NCBI GenBank assembly: GCA_050694055.1
Contig: JBOGWX010000028.1
Span: forward strand, 1 to 50,249
From: WHSV01 sp050694055
Lineage (GTDB): Bacteria > Actinomycetota > CADDZG01 > WHSQ01
Length of the DNA: 50,249 bases
Direction of reading: 5' to 3'
Below the pieces are notes generated by a model. The model was not told the origin of the DNA and did not search any database. It saw only the letters and a program-made list of their open reading frames with translations. This document shows, piece by piece, positions 1-7,671 of the stretch. The position numbers and the translations under genes were made by a program. Positions within the stretch are counted from its first letter, which is position 1. Every line of letters begins with the position of its first letter.

Positions 1-479
1 TCGCGCTCGAAATCGGAGAGCGAGACGAGATTTCGCGGAATGCTGCGAGACTGTCGTTCGTCCTGCGCGCCGAAAAACGATCTGGAGCGGCGGCCCACTT
101 CGCTTCTCTCAGCACGCGGACGGCGCCATCCGAGGGTGTCGAGGCCCAAGCTCTGTCGCGCATGGCACAAGCACAGGGACTGACGGAAAGAGGAGATCAT
201 CGAGCCGCCGAGGCGCTCGCGCGACAAGCGGTCGACCTTGCGCCGCGCGAGATGCTCAACCTCCGCGCCGATCTCCTCGTCGAACTGGCCGACGTTTTGC
301 GAACCGCCGATCATCGGCGCGCCGCGAGGGAACCCATCGATGAAGCTGTCAGGCTGTACGATCGCAAGGGGAACATCGCTGCGGCCGAGCGCGTTACGCA
401 GGCGCCGGGAACCGATCCATCACCCATCCGTCTCCCAGAAGCCGGCGGGCACAATCCTCTTCACAGGGGCGCGGACTGA
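1..479 (+). CDS. C-terminal fragment of a TPR-containing regulator (cut by window edge)
   Basis: The frame beginning at base 3 is open from the left edge to the TGA at 477-479, so only the last ~158 residues are visible. The tail (about residues 50-130) has the helix-rich pattern of tetratricopeptide repeats: an AEALARQAVDLA helix, a DLLVELADVL helix, and a final EAVRLYDRKGN-type helix. This pattern is common at the C-termini of large actinobacterial BTAD or cyclase/ATPase-type regulators. No enzymatic domain is visible, so the identity of the full protein is an inference. It points the same way as the LuxR-type regulator that follows. Confidence 0.55.
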   Translation, partial: ALEIGERDEISRNAARLSFVLRAEKRSGAAAHFASLSTRTAPSEGVEAQALSRMAQAQGLTERGDHRAAEALARQAVDLAPREMLNLRADLLVELADVLRTADHRRAAREPIDEAVRLYDRKGNIAAAERVTQAPGTDPSPIRLPEAGGHNPLHRGAD

Positions 480-787
480 ATCGGATGGTGCACCAAATGG
501 TGGCCAGATCGTGCGGGCCGAATGCCCTCATCAGCGCCGCGATCGGCGCCGCCGGTGGGGGCGCTGGAACTGAAGAGGCGAGCGGTTCGGACACCCGCGC
601 GCTATTCCCCGTTGTGAGTGGCCGGCAGCGCGTCCGCAGACGCGAGGTTCCGCGCATAGTTCCGCGGCGCCGACGAGCCGTCACCGGTTCTCCACAGCCG
701 CTCGGCAGTTCCCGCTCTGCGCGCCACCGCGGGAGTGTAGGGGCGCATGTTATGGCGTTCTCGTACGATGGGGGCAAGGTGGCGTCC
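480..787. other. Intergenic stretch upstream of the LuxR-type regulator
   Basis: An open frame runs through here into the downstream gene, but its translation is arginine-rich and low complexity and lacks the start of any known domain, so I treat it as non-coding leader. A TACGAT box at 764-769 could be a -10 element, but I see no convincing -35. Nothing else is recognisable. Confidence 0.4.
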
Positions 788-3565
788 ATGGAGATGCAGA
801 GCGGGCTGCCTGTTGGGGTCGCGGCATTCGTCGGACGCGAGCGTGAACGTGCGAAGGTGGCCGACCTGGTCGCGGACGCCCGGGTGGTGACGTTGACTGG
901 TACCGGCGGTTGCGGCAAGACGCGGCTTGCGGTGGAGGTCACTGGGGACGTGGCGTCGCGGTTTTCCGACGGGGCCTGCTGGGTGGACCTGCAAAGCGTG
1001 AGCGACGTCGGGATGGTGGCTGCGGTCGTTGGTGCGGCGGTGGGCGTCCACGAGCGACCCGACCAGGCGCTGGTCGACACGCTCGCCGAGCAGCTCCGTG
1101 CACGGCACCTGCTGGTTGTGCTCGACAATTGCGAGCACTTGGTGGAGGCGTGCGCGGAGCTGGTCGCCGGGTTGTCGTCGGCGTGTCCGCAGCTGCACGT
1201 GCTGGCCACCAGCCGTGTGCCACTGGTCGTCGAGGGTGAAGCGACGTTCGAGGTCGCCCCGCTGCCGGTGCCCGACCCCGATGCTGGGTCCGCCAGCATG
1301 GTCGCGGCAGCGGACGCGGCGCGGTTGTTTGAGGTGCGGGCCCGGCAGGTTGCCGCGGACTTTCGGATCGATGACGACAACGCGTCGGCCGTGGCCGAGA
1401 TCTGCCGGCACCTCGATGGGATCCCGTTGGCGATCGAGCTGGCGGCGGCGCGCGTGCGGGTGCTGACGCCAGCGCAGATCGCGGCCGGGCTGCCGGACCG
1501 CTTCGGGCTGCTCACTGGTGGCCTGCGGGGGGCGCCGGCACGTCAACAGACGCTCGAGGCGTCGCTGGACTGGAGCTACAACATGCTCGATGACCTGCAG
1601 CGGTTGGCGTTGGCGAGGCTGTCGGTGTTCGCCGGCTCGTTCGAGCTTGACGCTGCGGAGGCGGTCGTGGCCGGGGACGGCATCGACGGCGACGACGTGC
1701 TCGACCTGGTCGCCACACTGGCTGAGCACTCGATGTTGGAGGTCGTCGAGCGCCACGGTAGTGCCCGCTACCGGCTATTGGAGACGATCCGGGTATATGC
1801 CCGGCAACGACTGTCCGTGCTCGACGATCCCGCCCGGGTGCGTGATCGCCATCTCGCGTTCCACGTCCGGCTGGCCGGGCGGGCACACGCCGGTCTCACC
1901 GGTGGACAGCCTGAGCCCTGGATGGCGAGGCTTGCGGCCGATCTGGATGATCTGCGCGCCGCGATGGACTGGGCGGCGGAGTCCGGCAACCTGCGAGGGC
2001 TGGTGGACATCACCGAGCCGATCGTCCGCTTCTGGTTCGAGCGCGGCCTGTCCGGAGAGGTGCATCGACGCCTGCACGACGCGGCCGAGATCCGGAGCGT
2101 ACCCGAGGAGGAACGCGTGCGGGGGCTGACCACCGCGGCGCTGCTGGCCATCGGTGGCGGCGAGTATGCCAGCGCCCATCGGTCGGCGACCCAGGCGGTC
2201 GAGGCGGCACGCGCCGCTGGTGTGGACGGTGCGCTCGCGCTCGGCTTGAGCGTTCGGGCCCAGACGGGGGCCGTGGCGGGGCTGTCGACCAGCGCGCAGG
2301 TGGACGCTGACGTCGAGGAAGCGGTCGAGCACGCCGAGCGGTGCGGTGATGCTGCGACCCACGCCTACGCCCTGGCGATCGCTGGATGGACGCTGATGCG
2401 CAGTCGCACGATCGACGCTGGGTGCCACCTGCTCGAGCAGGCGATCGAGGTGTGCGAAGCCAACGACGTCGTCTTCCATCTGCCCGCCGCCCACGCGGTT
2501 CTTGGGCTGTGGGCGGGGTGGTCCGGGCGGCTCGACTGGTCACGTCTGCACGCTGGACGCGCCGTCGAGCTCGGCCGGCAGATCGGACGTCGCGGGTGGG
2601 AAGCGATCGGGCTCGTCGGCCTCGGAGCGGCCGACGTCCTGCATGGAAATCAGGGTCAGGCCCAGCGTTGGCTGTCCGAGGCGCAAGCGGTGCTGCGGGC
2701 ACGAGGCCTGAGGGGATCCAACCACGAGATGTGGTTGTGCCCGTGGCGCGCGTTGTCGGCCTACGCATCCGGCGAGCTGGACACCGCTCGGGCCACGGCT
2801 GCGGAACTCGTGCGGATCGGCCGTGGGAGTGGCAGCCGCTGGGACGAAGCCGTCGGTGAGTGGCTGCTGGGTGTGCTCGCACACGTCGGTGAGCGCGACG
2901 ACGACGCGCGAGCACATCTGGGGGCCAGCCGCGCACTGTCGTCCGACCCACGGCTCCCGTTCCCGCTGGGTCGGTCGTTGCTCGGCCTCGCGGAGCTGGC
3001 CAAGAAGGAGGACGGGGACCTCGGGACGGCGTGGGAGCTGGCCCATGACGGCCTGGAGGTCCTGGACGACTACGGCGACCAAGTCGGCACCGCCGCAGCG
3101 CTGGAGACGATCGCCGACCTGGCCATAGCCCTCGGCGAGCCCGAGCGCTCGCTGCGCCTGCTCGCCGCGTCGCAACGGTTCCACACCGAAACGGGCATCG
3201 CCCGCTTCCCGGTTCAGGCCGACCGCTTCGATCGTGCCCGCAGCACTGCACGAGCCGCGCTAGACCCTACCGATGCGACCGCATGCTGGGACGCGGGCTG
3301 CGAGCTGTCGCTGGCCGACGCGGTCGCCTATGCCCGCCGCGGGCGGGGCGAGCGTCGGCGCCCGCAGATCGGCTGGGCGTCACTGACTCCCGTCGAACGC
3401 GACGTCGTGCGGCTGGTCGCCGAAGGTCACACCAACGCCAACATCGGTGAGCGCCTGTTCATGAGCGTCAACACGGTCAAGAAGCACCTGACCCACGTCT
3501 ACGCCAAGCTCGACGTCGACGGACGCGCGGATCTCGCCGCACAGGTTGCCCGCCGCGACCTGTAG
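788..3565 (+). CDS. Large LuxR-family ATPase transcriptional regulator
   Basis: This protein of about 925 residues should be a signal-responsive DNA-binding regulator. It has a P-loop GTGGCGKT at residues 38-45, a Walker-B-like LLVVLDNCEHL around residue 115, and an NB-ARC/winged-helix region ending near residue 340 (the SLDWSYNMLDD segment). A long TPR-like helical region follows. The C-terminal LuxR helix-turn-helix covers the last ~60 residues (LTPVERDVVRLVAEGHTN ... FMSVNTVKKHLTHVYAKL). I chose the ATG at 788 because the conserved FVGRERE segment follows directly; in-frame upstream starts at 485 and 752 add only low-complexity sequence. No cyclase domain is present. The alpha/beta hydrolase 100 bp downstream is a plausible target. 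Confidence 0.88.
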   Translation: MEMQSGLPVGVAAFVGRERERAKVADLVADARVVTLTGTGGCGKTRLAVEVTGDVASRFSDGACWVDLQSVSDVGMVAAVVGAAVGVHERPDQALVDTLAEQLRARHLLVVLDNCEHLVEACAELVAGLSSACPQLHVLATSRVPLVVEGEATFEVAPLPVPDPDAGSASMVAAADAARLFEVRARQVAADFRIDDDNASAVAEICRHLDGIPLAIELAAARVRVLTPAQIAAGLPDRFGLLTGGLRGAPARQQTLEASLDWSYNMLDDLQRLALARLSVFAGSFELDAAEAVVAGDGIDGDDVLDLVATLAEHSMLEVVERHGSARYRLLETIRVYARQRLSVLDDPARVRDRHLAFHVRLAGRAHAGLTGGQPEPWMARLAADLDDLRAAMDWAAESGNLRGLVDITEPIVRFWFERGLSGEVHRRLHDAAEIRSVPEEERVRGLTTAALLAIGGGEYASAHRSATQAVEAARAAGVDGALALGLSVRAQTGAVAGLSTSAQVDADVEEAVEHAERCGDAATHAYALAIAGWTLMRSRTIDAGCHLLEQAIEVCEANDVVFHLPAAHAVLGLWAGWSGRLDWSRLHAGRAVELGRQIGRRGWEAIGLVGLGAADVLHGNQGQAQRWLSEAQAVLRARGLRGSNHEMWLCPWRALSAYASGELDTARATAAELVRIGRGSGSRWDEAVGEWLLGVLAHVGERDDDARAHLGASRALSSDPRLPFPLGRSLLGLAELAKKEDGDLGTAWELAHDGLEVLDDYGDQVGTAAALETIADLAIALGEPERSLRLLAASQRFHTETGIARFPVQADRFDRARSTARAALDPTDATACWDAGCELSLADAVAYARRGRGERRRPQIGWASLTPVERDVVRLVAEGHTNANIGERLFMSVNTVKKHLTHVYAKLDVDGRADLAAQVARRDL

Positions 3566-3664
3566 TACCACCTTTGGCCGCCGAAACGTACCCGGTCGGG
3601 TGACGTTCTCCGGCGTCCTTCGCGTCATGGTTGGCATGACCGCACGAGACGCAGGAGAGAGCAC

Positions 3665-4501
3665 ATGAGCAGCCAACGCACCCACTACGTGACCACCACC
3701 GACGGCGTCACCATCGGTGGGACCGTGCACGGCGAAGGACGGCCGCTGGTGTTCGTGCACGGGATCATGGGCGATGGCGACATCGACTGGCAGGCGCTGC
3801 TGCCGCATCTGATCGGCCGGTTCACGTGCTATCTGCCGAGCTGGCGGGGCCGTGGCCTCAGCGACGATCACCCCGACCTCAGCTGGGGTCGGCTGGCCGA
3901 TGACGTCCTCGCCTACGTCGACAGCATCGGAGAACCGACCGGACTGGTGGGTTGGTCCGCCGGCGGCGGCCTGGCACTCACCGCCGCGGGGGCGCAGCCC
4001 GACGCGGTGGACGCGGTGGCCATCGTTGGGCCGGTGATGCCGTGGCTGATGGACGGGCAGGAGCGAGCGGCTCTCGGCGCGGCCGTCGCCCGCATGGGCG
4101 GGCTGGCCGCCGAGGACAGGCTGACGGATGCGATTCGCGCGTTCGCTGGTTTCCCCTTCAACGACGACGACATCGCCGTCGCCGAGGACGCCGATTACTT
4201 CGAAGCCACAGGTCGCTACGTCCCGAATGTGCTCAACGTCCAACGGCAAGCGATGGAGTACGAAGGCCCCACCCCTGCTGATCCGGCCGTGCTCGGCGCG
4301 ATCTCCGCTCCGGTGCTGGTGCTGCTCGGATCGGACACCAAGCCCTACGACCACGCTGGCGCGCGGTACGTGGCCGACCACGTTCCCAACGCACGGATAC
4401 AAGAGATCCCCGGCGCCGGGCACGCCGTCATGCTGACCCATCCCGAGGCGCTCGCTGACGCACTCACCGAGTTCTTCTCGCCAGCGCAGCAGCCGGCCTG
4501 A
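3665..4501 (+). CDS. Alpha/beta hydrolase
   Basis: A 278-residue alpha/beta-fold hydrolase, probably cytoplasmic because no signal peptide is seen. The oxyanion-hole HG lies in VFVHGIMGDG (residues 30-38). The nucleophile is Ser98 in GWSAG. A candidate acid is the Asp of GSDTKPYDHAG near residue 225, and the catalytic His lies in PGAGHAVML near residue 255. A good ribosome site (GCAGGAGAGAGC) precedes the ATG. It lies 100 bp downstream of the LuxR-type regulator on the same strand and is likely controlled by it. The substrate cannot be told; epoxide hydrolase, haloperoxidase-like and esterase members share these motifs. Confidence 0.85.
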   Translation: MSSQRTHYVTTTDGVTIGGTVHGEGRPLVFVHGIMGDGDIDWQALLPHLIGRFTCYLPSWRGRGLSDDHPDLSWGRLADDVLAYVDSIGEPTGLVGWSAGGGLALTAAGAQPDAVDAVAIVGPVMPWLMDGQERAALGAAVARMGGLAAEDRLTDAIRAFAGFPFNDDDIAVAEDADYFEATGRYVPNVLNVQRQAMEYEGPTPADPAVLGAISAPVLVLLGSDTKPYDHAGARYVADHVPNARIQEIPGAGHAVMLTHPEALADALTEFFSPAQQPA

Positions 4502-4847
4502 CCCGCCGATCGGCACCAGCATGCACCTGTACCGGATCGACGGTGCGGTCCACCTCGAACCTGAACCGGTCGACGACGTCGTCTACCGACGATCCTCGTC
4601 GACACGTCGTACAAGGAACATGCACAAGGAGTAGCACGATGACCCAGAGCCGAGCGCCGGTACGAAGGCCACACGTGAGATCTTCGGAGCCTCGCAGCGG
4701 GGCGCAGAAGGCGGCGTCGACGACCTTGCCACCATCACCCCAAGATTGCTGGACGAGCTCCGTCGCCACCCGGTACATCGCGTCGCGTCTTTCGCGCGTC
4801 TCGAACGCTTCGCAACCGGTCACAAGCTCATCAAGTAAGACCCGCAC
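4464..4847 (-). pseudogene. Possible decayed hypothetical gene with an intact-looking N-terminus
   Basis: On the minus strand a GTG at 4847 is preceded by a strong ribosome site (GAGGAGGGGA). The first ~45 residues read like a genuine helical protein (LVTGCEAFETRERRDAMYRV, then a YWG-like SWGDGG segment). After that the translation turns into low-complexity sequence and runs into the 3' end of the hydrolase on the other strand. I read this as the N-terminal remnant of a gene broken by a frameshift or deletion. The plus strand of 4502-4868 also shows short SD-led or open frames with no intact gene. The family is not recognised. Confidence 0.3.
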
Positions 4848-4868
4848 TCCCCTCCTCGACCCCTCGGG
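4502..4868. other. Region of decayed coding fragments
   Basis: No intact gene is present here. The plus strand holds a short frame from an ATG at 4521, ending just before an SD-led ATG at 4639 whose translation is low complexity. A third frame ends in a protein-like LARLERFATGHKLIK-style tail near 4840 without a start codon. Together with the minus-strand remnant this suggests debris next to the tmRNA integration scar. Confidence 0.35.
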
Positions 4869-5301
4869 TCAACAGTCGGTTCTTAAGAAAATGAGTCTCC
4901 GGTCGGGCTGCGCCTCGAGCCCATCCGCGAGCGCGGCTTCAAGCTCCTTGTAGACGCGCTCTACATCGTTGCGCCGACCCAGTCTCGCGTACAGCCCCAT
5001 GACGCTTCGATAGAGGTGCTCGGCGTAGCGATCCACCGTGATCGCCTCGAGGAGCGCGCCGACGGCGGCTTCGTCGTCTCCCTCGGCTGAACACGCCTCC
5101 GACAGTTGCACCTGGGGTCGATGAACTGCTTGCGGAAGTGAGCCTGCAGCGGCTCGACCCACGGGTAGTAGACGCCCTGAAGCAAGTCGCCTCGATACAG
5201 CTCACCCACCGACGACAGTTCGCTCGGACGTTTTCTCCCGCCGCGGCATCGGCGATGAGCCTGTCGAACTCCCAGACATCGACGTCGAACAACTCCGGCA
5301 T
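4869..5301 (-). pseudogene. Frameshifted BTAD (SARP-type) regulator fragment
   Basis: Three consecutive pieces of a bacterial transcriptional activator domain lie on the minus strand in three different frames, in the correct order. First comes DVDVWEFDRLIADAA (about 5240-5290), then GELYRGDLLQGVYYPWVEPL (about 5145-5205), then YAEHLYRSVMGLYARLGRR and a VYKELEAAL helix (about 4900-5040). At least two frameshifts separate them, so no full protein can be made. The normal partner segments (DNA-binding domain upstream, ATPase downstream) are absent. Assembly error is possible, but two breaks make decay more likely. Confidence 0.7.
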
Positions 5302-5488
5302 CGGACGGTAGGACTGCCCGGACGCCTACCTCAGGGCACAGCCAGACGTGAGGAGGCTGTGGAACCAGGCCTTCTTCCGAAAGATCCTCGTAAGGAGCGG
5401 CCCCTCCGCCCAGGCTCAGGCCGTCTACGAGGAGCCCTTCGCCTCCCTGCTCGACTCGCAAGAGAACGGTTCACACAAAAGCACAATT

Positions 5489-5515
5489 GTGGAGCTGCCG
5501 GGAATCGAACCCGGG
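5489..5515 (-). repeat. 27-bp duplicate of the tmRNA 3' end (putative att scar)
   Basis: The 27 bases here are identical to 5592-5618, which cover the 3' end of ssrA including the T-arm and acceptor strand. The matching 5' half of a tRNA or tmRNA is missing upstream on the minus strand, so this is a fragment and not a second RNA gene. Duplicated tmRNA 3' ends are typical attachment-site products of integrative elements. No integrase is visible in the window. Confidence 0.75.
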
Positions 5516-5591
5516 AGCAAGCGGCGCAGCCGCGGTCCGGGTGAGATAAGGCTCGGGCCTCGGGCGGGGCTGCTCCGCGTAGCGCAGCGTA

Positions 5592-5618
5592 GTGGAGCTG
5601 CCGGGAATCGAACCCGGG
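5592..5618 (-). repeat. 27-bp repeat inside the ssrA 3' end (att-like partner)
   Basis: This is the intact copy of the direct repeat, belonging to the functional tmRNA. It contains the T-loop GGTTCGATTCC read on the minus strand and the acceptor strand CAGCTCC. It lies 103 bp from the duplicate copy. Confidence 0.75.
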
Positions 5619-5950
5619 TCCCTCGACCCCTCGATAGGCCTTCTACGAGCGTAGTTTGCGGTCAGATTTCGGGTGCCGGCCGGCCCGCAAACGGCGGCGA
5701 CCGGCTCCTAGATCGGTTTGGTGTCCCGTCTCAGAGCACCGACCGGGCTCGAGGCGGCGAGTCTGCTAGGCGACGCCGGATCCCGAAGACGCAGACGATC
5801 TTCGGGCCGACGGCCATCAGTTAGGAGATGGCAACCGTGCTTTACGCAGCGGCAGTTATAAGTTTCCGGGAGAGATTTTCGAGACCACCCGAAATTCTCG
5901 GCTCGCTTCTCCTATCTCGGTCCGGTCAAGGTCGAATCCAGTTCAGCCCC
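5593..5950 (-). ncRNA. ssrA: tmRNA (transfer-messenger RNA)
   Basis: Read on the minus strand, the 5' end is GGGGCTGAACTGGATTCGAC, the standard tmRNA start. The 3' end is a T-arm plus CAGCTCC-A, which pairs with the first seven bases GGGGCTG. CCA is not encoded. Pseudoknot 1 is visible (CGAGA/TCTCG interleaved with CGGG/CCCG, 5870-5902). A strong CCCGAAGA/TCTTCGGG hairpin follows, and the conserved CTACGCTCGTAGA lies near the 3' side. By alignment to the Bacillus pattern TATAACT-GGC, the resume codon is GCC at 5851-5853. In that frame a TAA follows after GCC GCT GCG (5842-5844), although the usual stop position TAA (5821-5823) in the loop of the next hairpin is also in frame. The tag is therefore anomalous. 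The gene lies close to smpB. Confidence 0.9.
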
Positions 5951-5957
5951 TTGAGGG

Positions 5958-5988
5958 ACGAAGACGGCCGGCGGCCGTCCATTGTCAA
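5958..5988 (-). promoter_or_regulatory. Putative ssrA promoter
   Basis: On the minus strand a perfect TTGACA lies at 5983-5988, about 33-38 bases before the mature tmRNA 5' end at 5950, the right distance for a -35 box. The -10 region (CTTC-rich, near 5958-5965) is a poor match, so the assignment rests mainly on the -35 and its position. Confidence 0.4.
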
Positions 5989-6277
5989 CGTCCTGTCCTG
6001 AGAGATTGTCGCACAGTGGTGCGACGTCTCAATAGGCAACAACGCCGCAGCATCCGCGAAGCTTCCCGCCCTCGTTGCCCAGACACCCAGGCATCGAAGA
6101 GATGATTGGTATGGGTTCGGCCCGGGGAGAGCCGCTGCGGTCCGTGCGGGATACCTTTGCGGTCTGAGTACCGGCTACCGGTTGCCAGATAGCAGACCTC
6201 CCGCATAGAGCCGATCCAGCAAGTACCTATCCGGTTTCTCTTCGTCGGCGCCCGGTTTTGACTCCGACTACCGCCCG
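5989..6277. other. Intergenic region with a strong hairpin
   Basis: Between msrB and ssrA I see no gene. An inverted repeat GTCGCAC-AGTG-GTGCGAC (6008-6025), extended by GAGA/TCTC to 6002-6030, could terminate the minus-strand msrB transcript, but no T-run follows. The rest holds nothing I recognise. Confidence 0.4.
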
Positions 6278-6673
6278 CTACTTCGGTTCGAGGTCTAGGG
6301 CGCAGGAGTTGATGCAGTAACGCTTGCCGCCGGGGCCCGGGCCATCATCGAACACATGGCCGAGGTGGCCCCCGCAGCGCGCGCAGGTCACCTCGGTGCG
6401 AACCATGCCGTGGCTCGTGTCGCTCTCCAACCTCACGTTGGCGACGTTCTTGGGGTCGGTGAAGCTCGGCCATCCGGTGCCGGACTCGAACTTGGTATCC
6501 GAGTCGAACAGCTCGGCCCCGCAGCCCGCGCATCGATAGGTCCCATCATCTTTTGCATTGACGTACTTGCCCGTAAAGGGACGCTCCGTCCCCTTGTTCC
6601 TCAGCACCTCGTACTGGTCGGGGGAGAGCTCTTCCCGCCATTGAGCTTCGCTCTTGGTGACGTGCTCGGTCAT
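6278..6673 (-). CDS. msrB: Peptide-methionine (R)-S-oxide reductase
   Basis: This 131-residue enzyme reduces methionine-R-sulfoxide in oxidised proteins using thioredoxin-type electrons. Zinc-binding cysteines are C48, C51, C97 and C100. The catalytic cysteine is C120 in RYCINS, and the conserved GTGWPSF segment is at 65-71. The length is standard for a single-domain MsrB and no signal peptide is present, so it is cytoplasmic. The ribosome site AGGAGGT six bases before the ATG is near-perfect. It sits alone on the minus strand, divergent from the DsrE-like gene, which may share a redox role. Confidence 0.95.
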   Translation of the reverse strand: MTEHVTKSEAQWREELSPDQYEVLRNKGTERPFTGKYVNAKDDGTYRCAGCGAELFDSDTKFESGTGWPSFTDPKNVANVRLESDTSHGMVRTEVTCARCGGHLGHVFDDGPGPGGKRYCINSCALDLEPK

Positions 6674-6794
6674 GGCTGACCTCCTAGTTGTCGGACATTC
6701 TCCATCTTGTCCCCTCCGAAGAACTATCGTCGCTGGTCCTAGACGAACGAGTCGCGATCCCGTATGACTACGGAGCGGCGAGAGAGGAGACCCC

Positions 6795-7157
6795 GTGAAA
6801 TTCGTCTACGTCGGTTCCAAGGGTGAGAACGATGCCACGCTCGCCTCGATTCCCTTTCACCTCGCCGTCAACGGGTCGCTCGAGGTCGGCCAGGAGGTTG
6901 CGGTCGTCCTGGTGGGCGACGCCGCGGACCTCATCGTGGGCGATACCGCCGCCACGGTCGAGGGCCGGGGCGTCCCGCCGCTGAAAGACCTGCTGGCGAA
7001 GGCGCGTGATAACGGAGTCCCGGTATACGTCTGAAAGGCTTGCGCGGTCGCCCGTGGGGCGACCGAGGAGGATCTCGGAGCGGTCGAGGGGACCTGGACC
7101 ACACCGCCGGACGTGGCAAAGCTCTGTGCCGAGGCGGACAAGATCCTGACTTTCTGA
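6795..7157 (+). CDS. DsrE-like protein, probable selenoprotein (in-frame UGA = Sec80)
   Basis: The GTG at 6795 follows a ribosome site (GAGAGGAG). The first 79 codons match the N-terminal part of the DsrE/DsrF-like family and end at TGA 7032-7034. Translation of the same frame past the TGA continues the family: KACAVARGATEEDL, then a C-terminal half ending KILTF at a second TGA (7155-7157), giving 120 residues. The UGA falls where family members have the first Cys of a CxxC (typical I/VWVCGAC...RGITEEDL), so the product would carry UxxC (Sec80, Cys83). A perfect hairpin begins 10 bases after the UGA. Family members are small sulfur-transfer or thiol-redox proteins; the substrate is unknown. 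Alternatives are a nonsense-mutated pseudogene or a sequencing error. It converges with smpB. Confidence 0.75.
7035..7065 (+). promoter_or_regulatory. Putative bacterial SECIS element
   Basis: Immediately after the UGA, a 9-bp perfect stem (7045-7053 paired with 7057-7065) closes a GUG loop at 7054-7056; opening the last pair gives a CGUGG loop. The loop begins about 19 bases after the UGA and has G in its first two positions. This fits the usual description of bacterial SECIS elements (loop 16-37 bases downstream, G near the loop start). Chance GC-rich hairpins occur, but the position is exact. Confidence 0.65.
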
Positions 7158-7180
7158 TCGCCCATCAGCCTGACCGCCCA

Positions 7181-7663
7181 TCAGCGGCGGCGGCCGAGCT
7201 CCTGCCGGATCGCGCGGTCCGCGTCACGCTTGGCCCTGTCCCGGCGTTTGTCATAAAGCTTCTTACCTCGTCCCACCGCGAGCTCGACTTTGACGAGTCC
7301 GTGCTTGAAGTAGAGACGCAGCGGAACGAGCGTGCGGCCCTCCTGGTTGACCTTGACCCCGAGTCGAACGATCTCATCGGAACGAAGCAAGAGTTTGCGC
7401 GGACGCAGGGGCTCGTGGTTGCTGCGGTTGCCGTGACTGTAGGGACTGATGTGGCACTGCAACAACCACGCTTCGTGGTGGTTGTCGATCGTCGCGTAGG
7501 AGTCGGCAAGGTTGGCGCGACCGTCGCGACACGACTTCACCTCGGTGCCCACGAGCACGACCCCGGCCTCGAGCGTTTCCTCGATCTCGTAGTTGTGGCG
7601 CGCCTTGCGGTTCTGCGCGATGAGCTTCGTGCCGGACTTATCCGGGGCTTTGGTCGTGGCCAC
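7181..7663 (-). CDS. smpB: SsrA-binding protein
   Basis: SmpB binds the tRNA-like part of tmRNA and delivers it to stalled ribosomes for trans-translation. The 160-residue product shows the family core: KLIAQNRKARHNYEIEETLEAG at the N-terminus, GTEVKSCRDGRANLADSYA, then LRLYFKHGLVKVELAVGRGKKLYDKR, with the basic C-terminal tail ending LGRRR. The start is GTG with AGGAG five bases upstream. It begins 8 bp after the S41 protease stop and is probably in the same minus-strand operon. ssrA lies about 1.2 kb downstream. Confidence 0.97.
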   Translation of the reverse strand: MATTKAPDKSGTKLIAQNRKARHNYEIEETLEAGVVLVGTEVKSCRDGRANLADSYATIDNHHEAWLLQCHISPYSHGNRSNHEPLRPRKLLLRSDEIVRLGVKVNQEGRTLVPLRLYFKHGLVKVELAVGRGKKLYDKRRDRAKRDADRAIRQELGRRR

Positions 7664-7671
7664 GCGGACTC

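Noticed and set aside
394..1756. Long minus-strand open frames over the LuxR-type regulator
   Set aside because: They are antisense shadows in high-GC DNA with serine/arginine/histidine-rich, domainless translations, while the plus frame has clear P-loop and HTH motifs.
5489..5565. Second tRNA or tmRNA gene
   Set aside because: Only the 3' arm is present; the 5' acceptor strand needed to pair with CAGCTCC is missing, so it is a repeat fragment.
5985..6206. 73-codon minus-strand ORF between ssrA and msrB
   Set aside because: It covers the hairpin and the ssrA promoter region, lacks a ribosome site and has no protein-like pattern.
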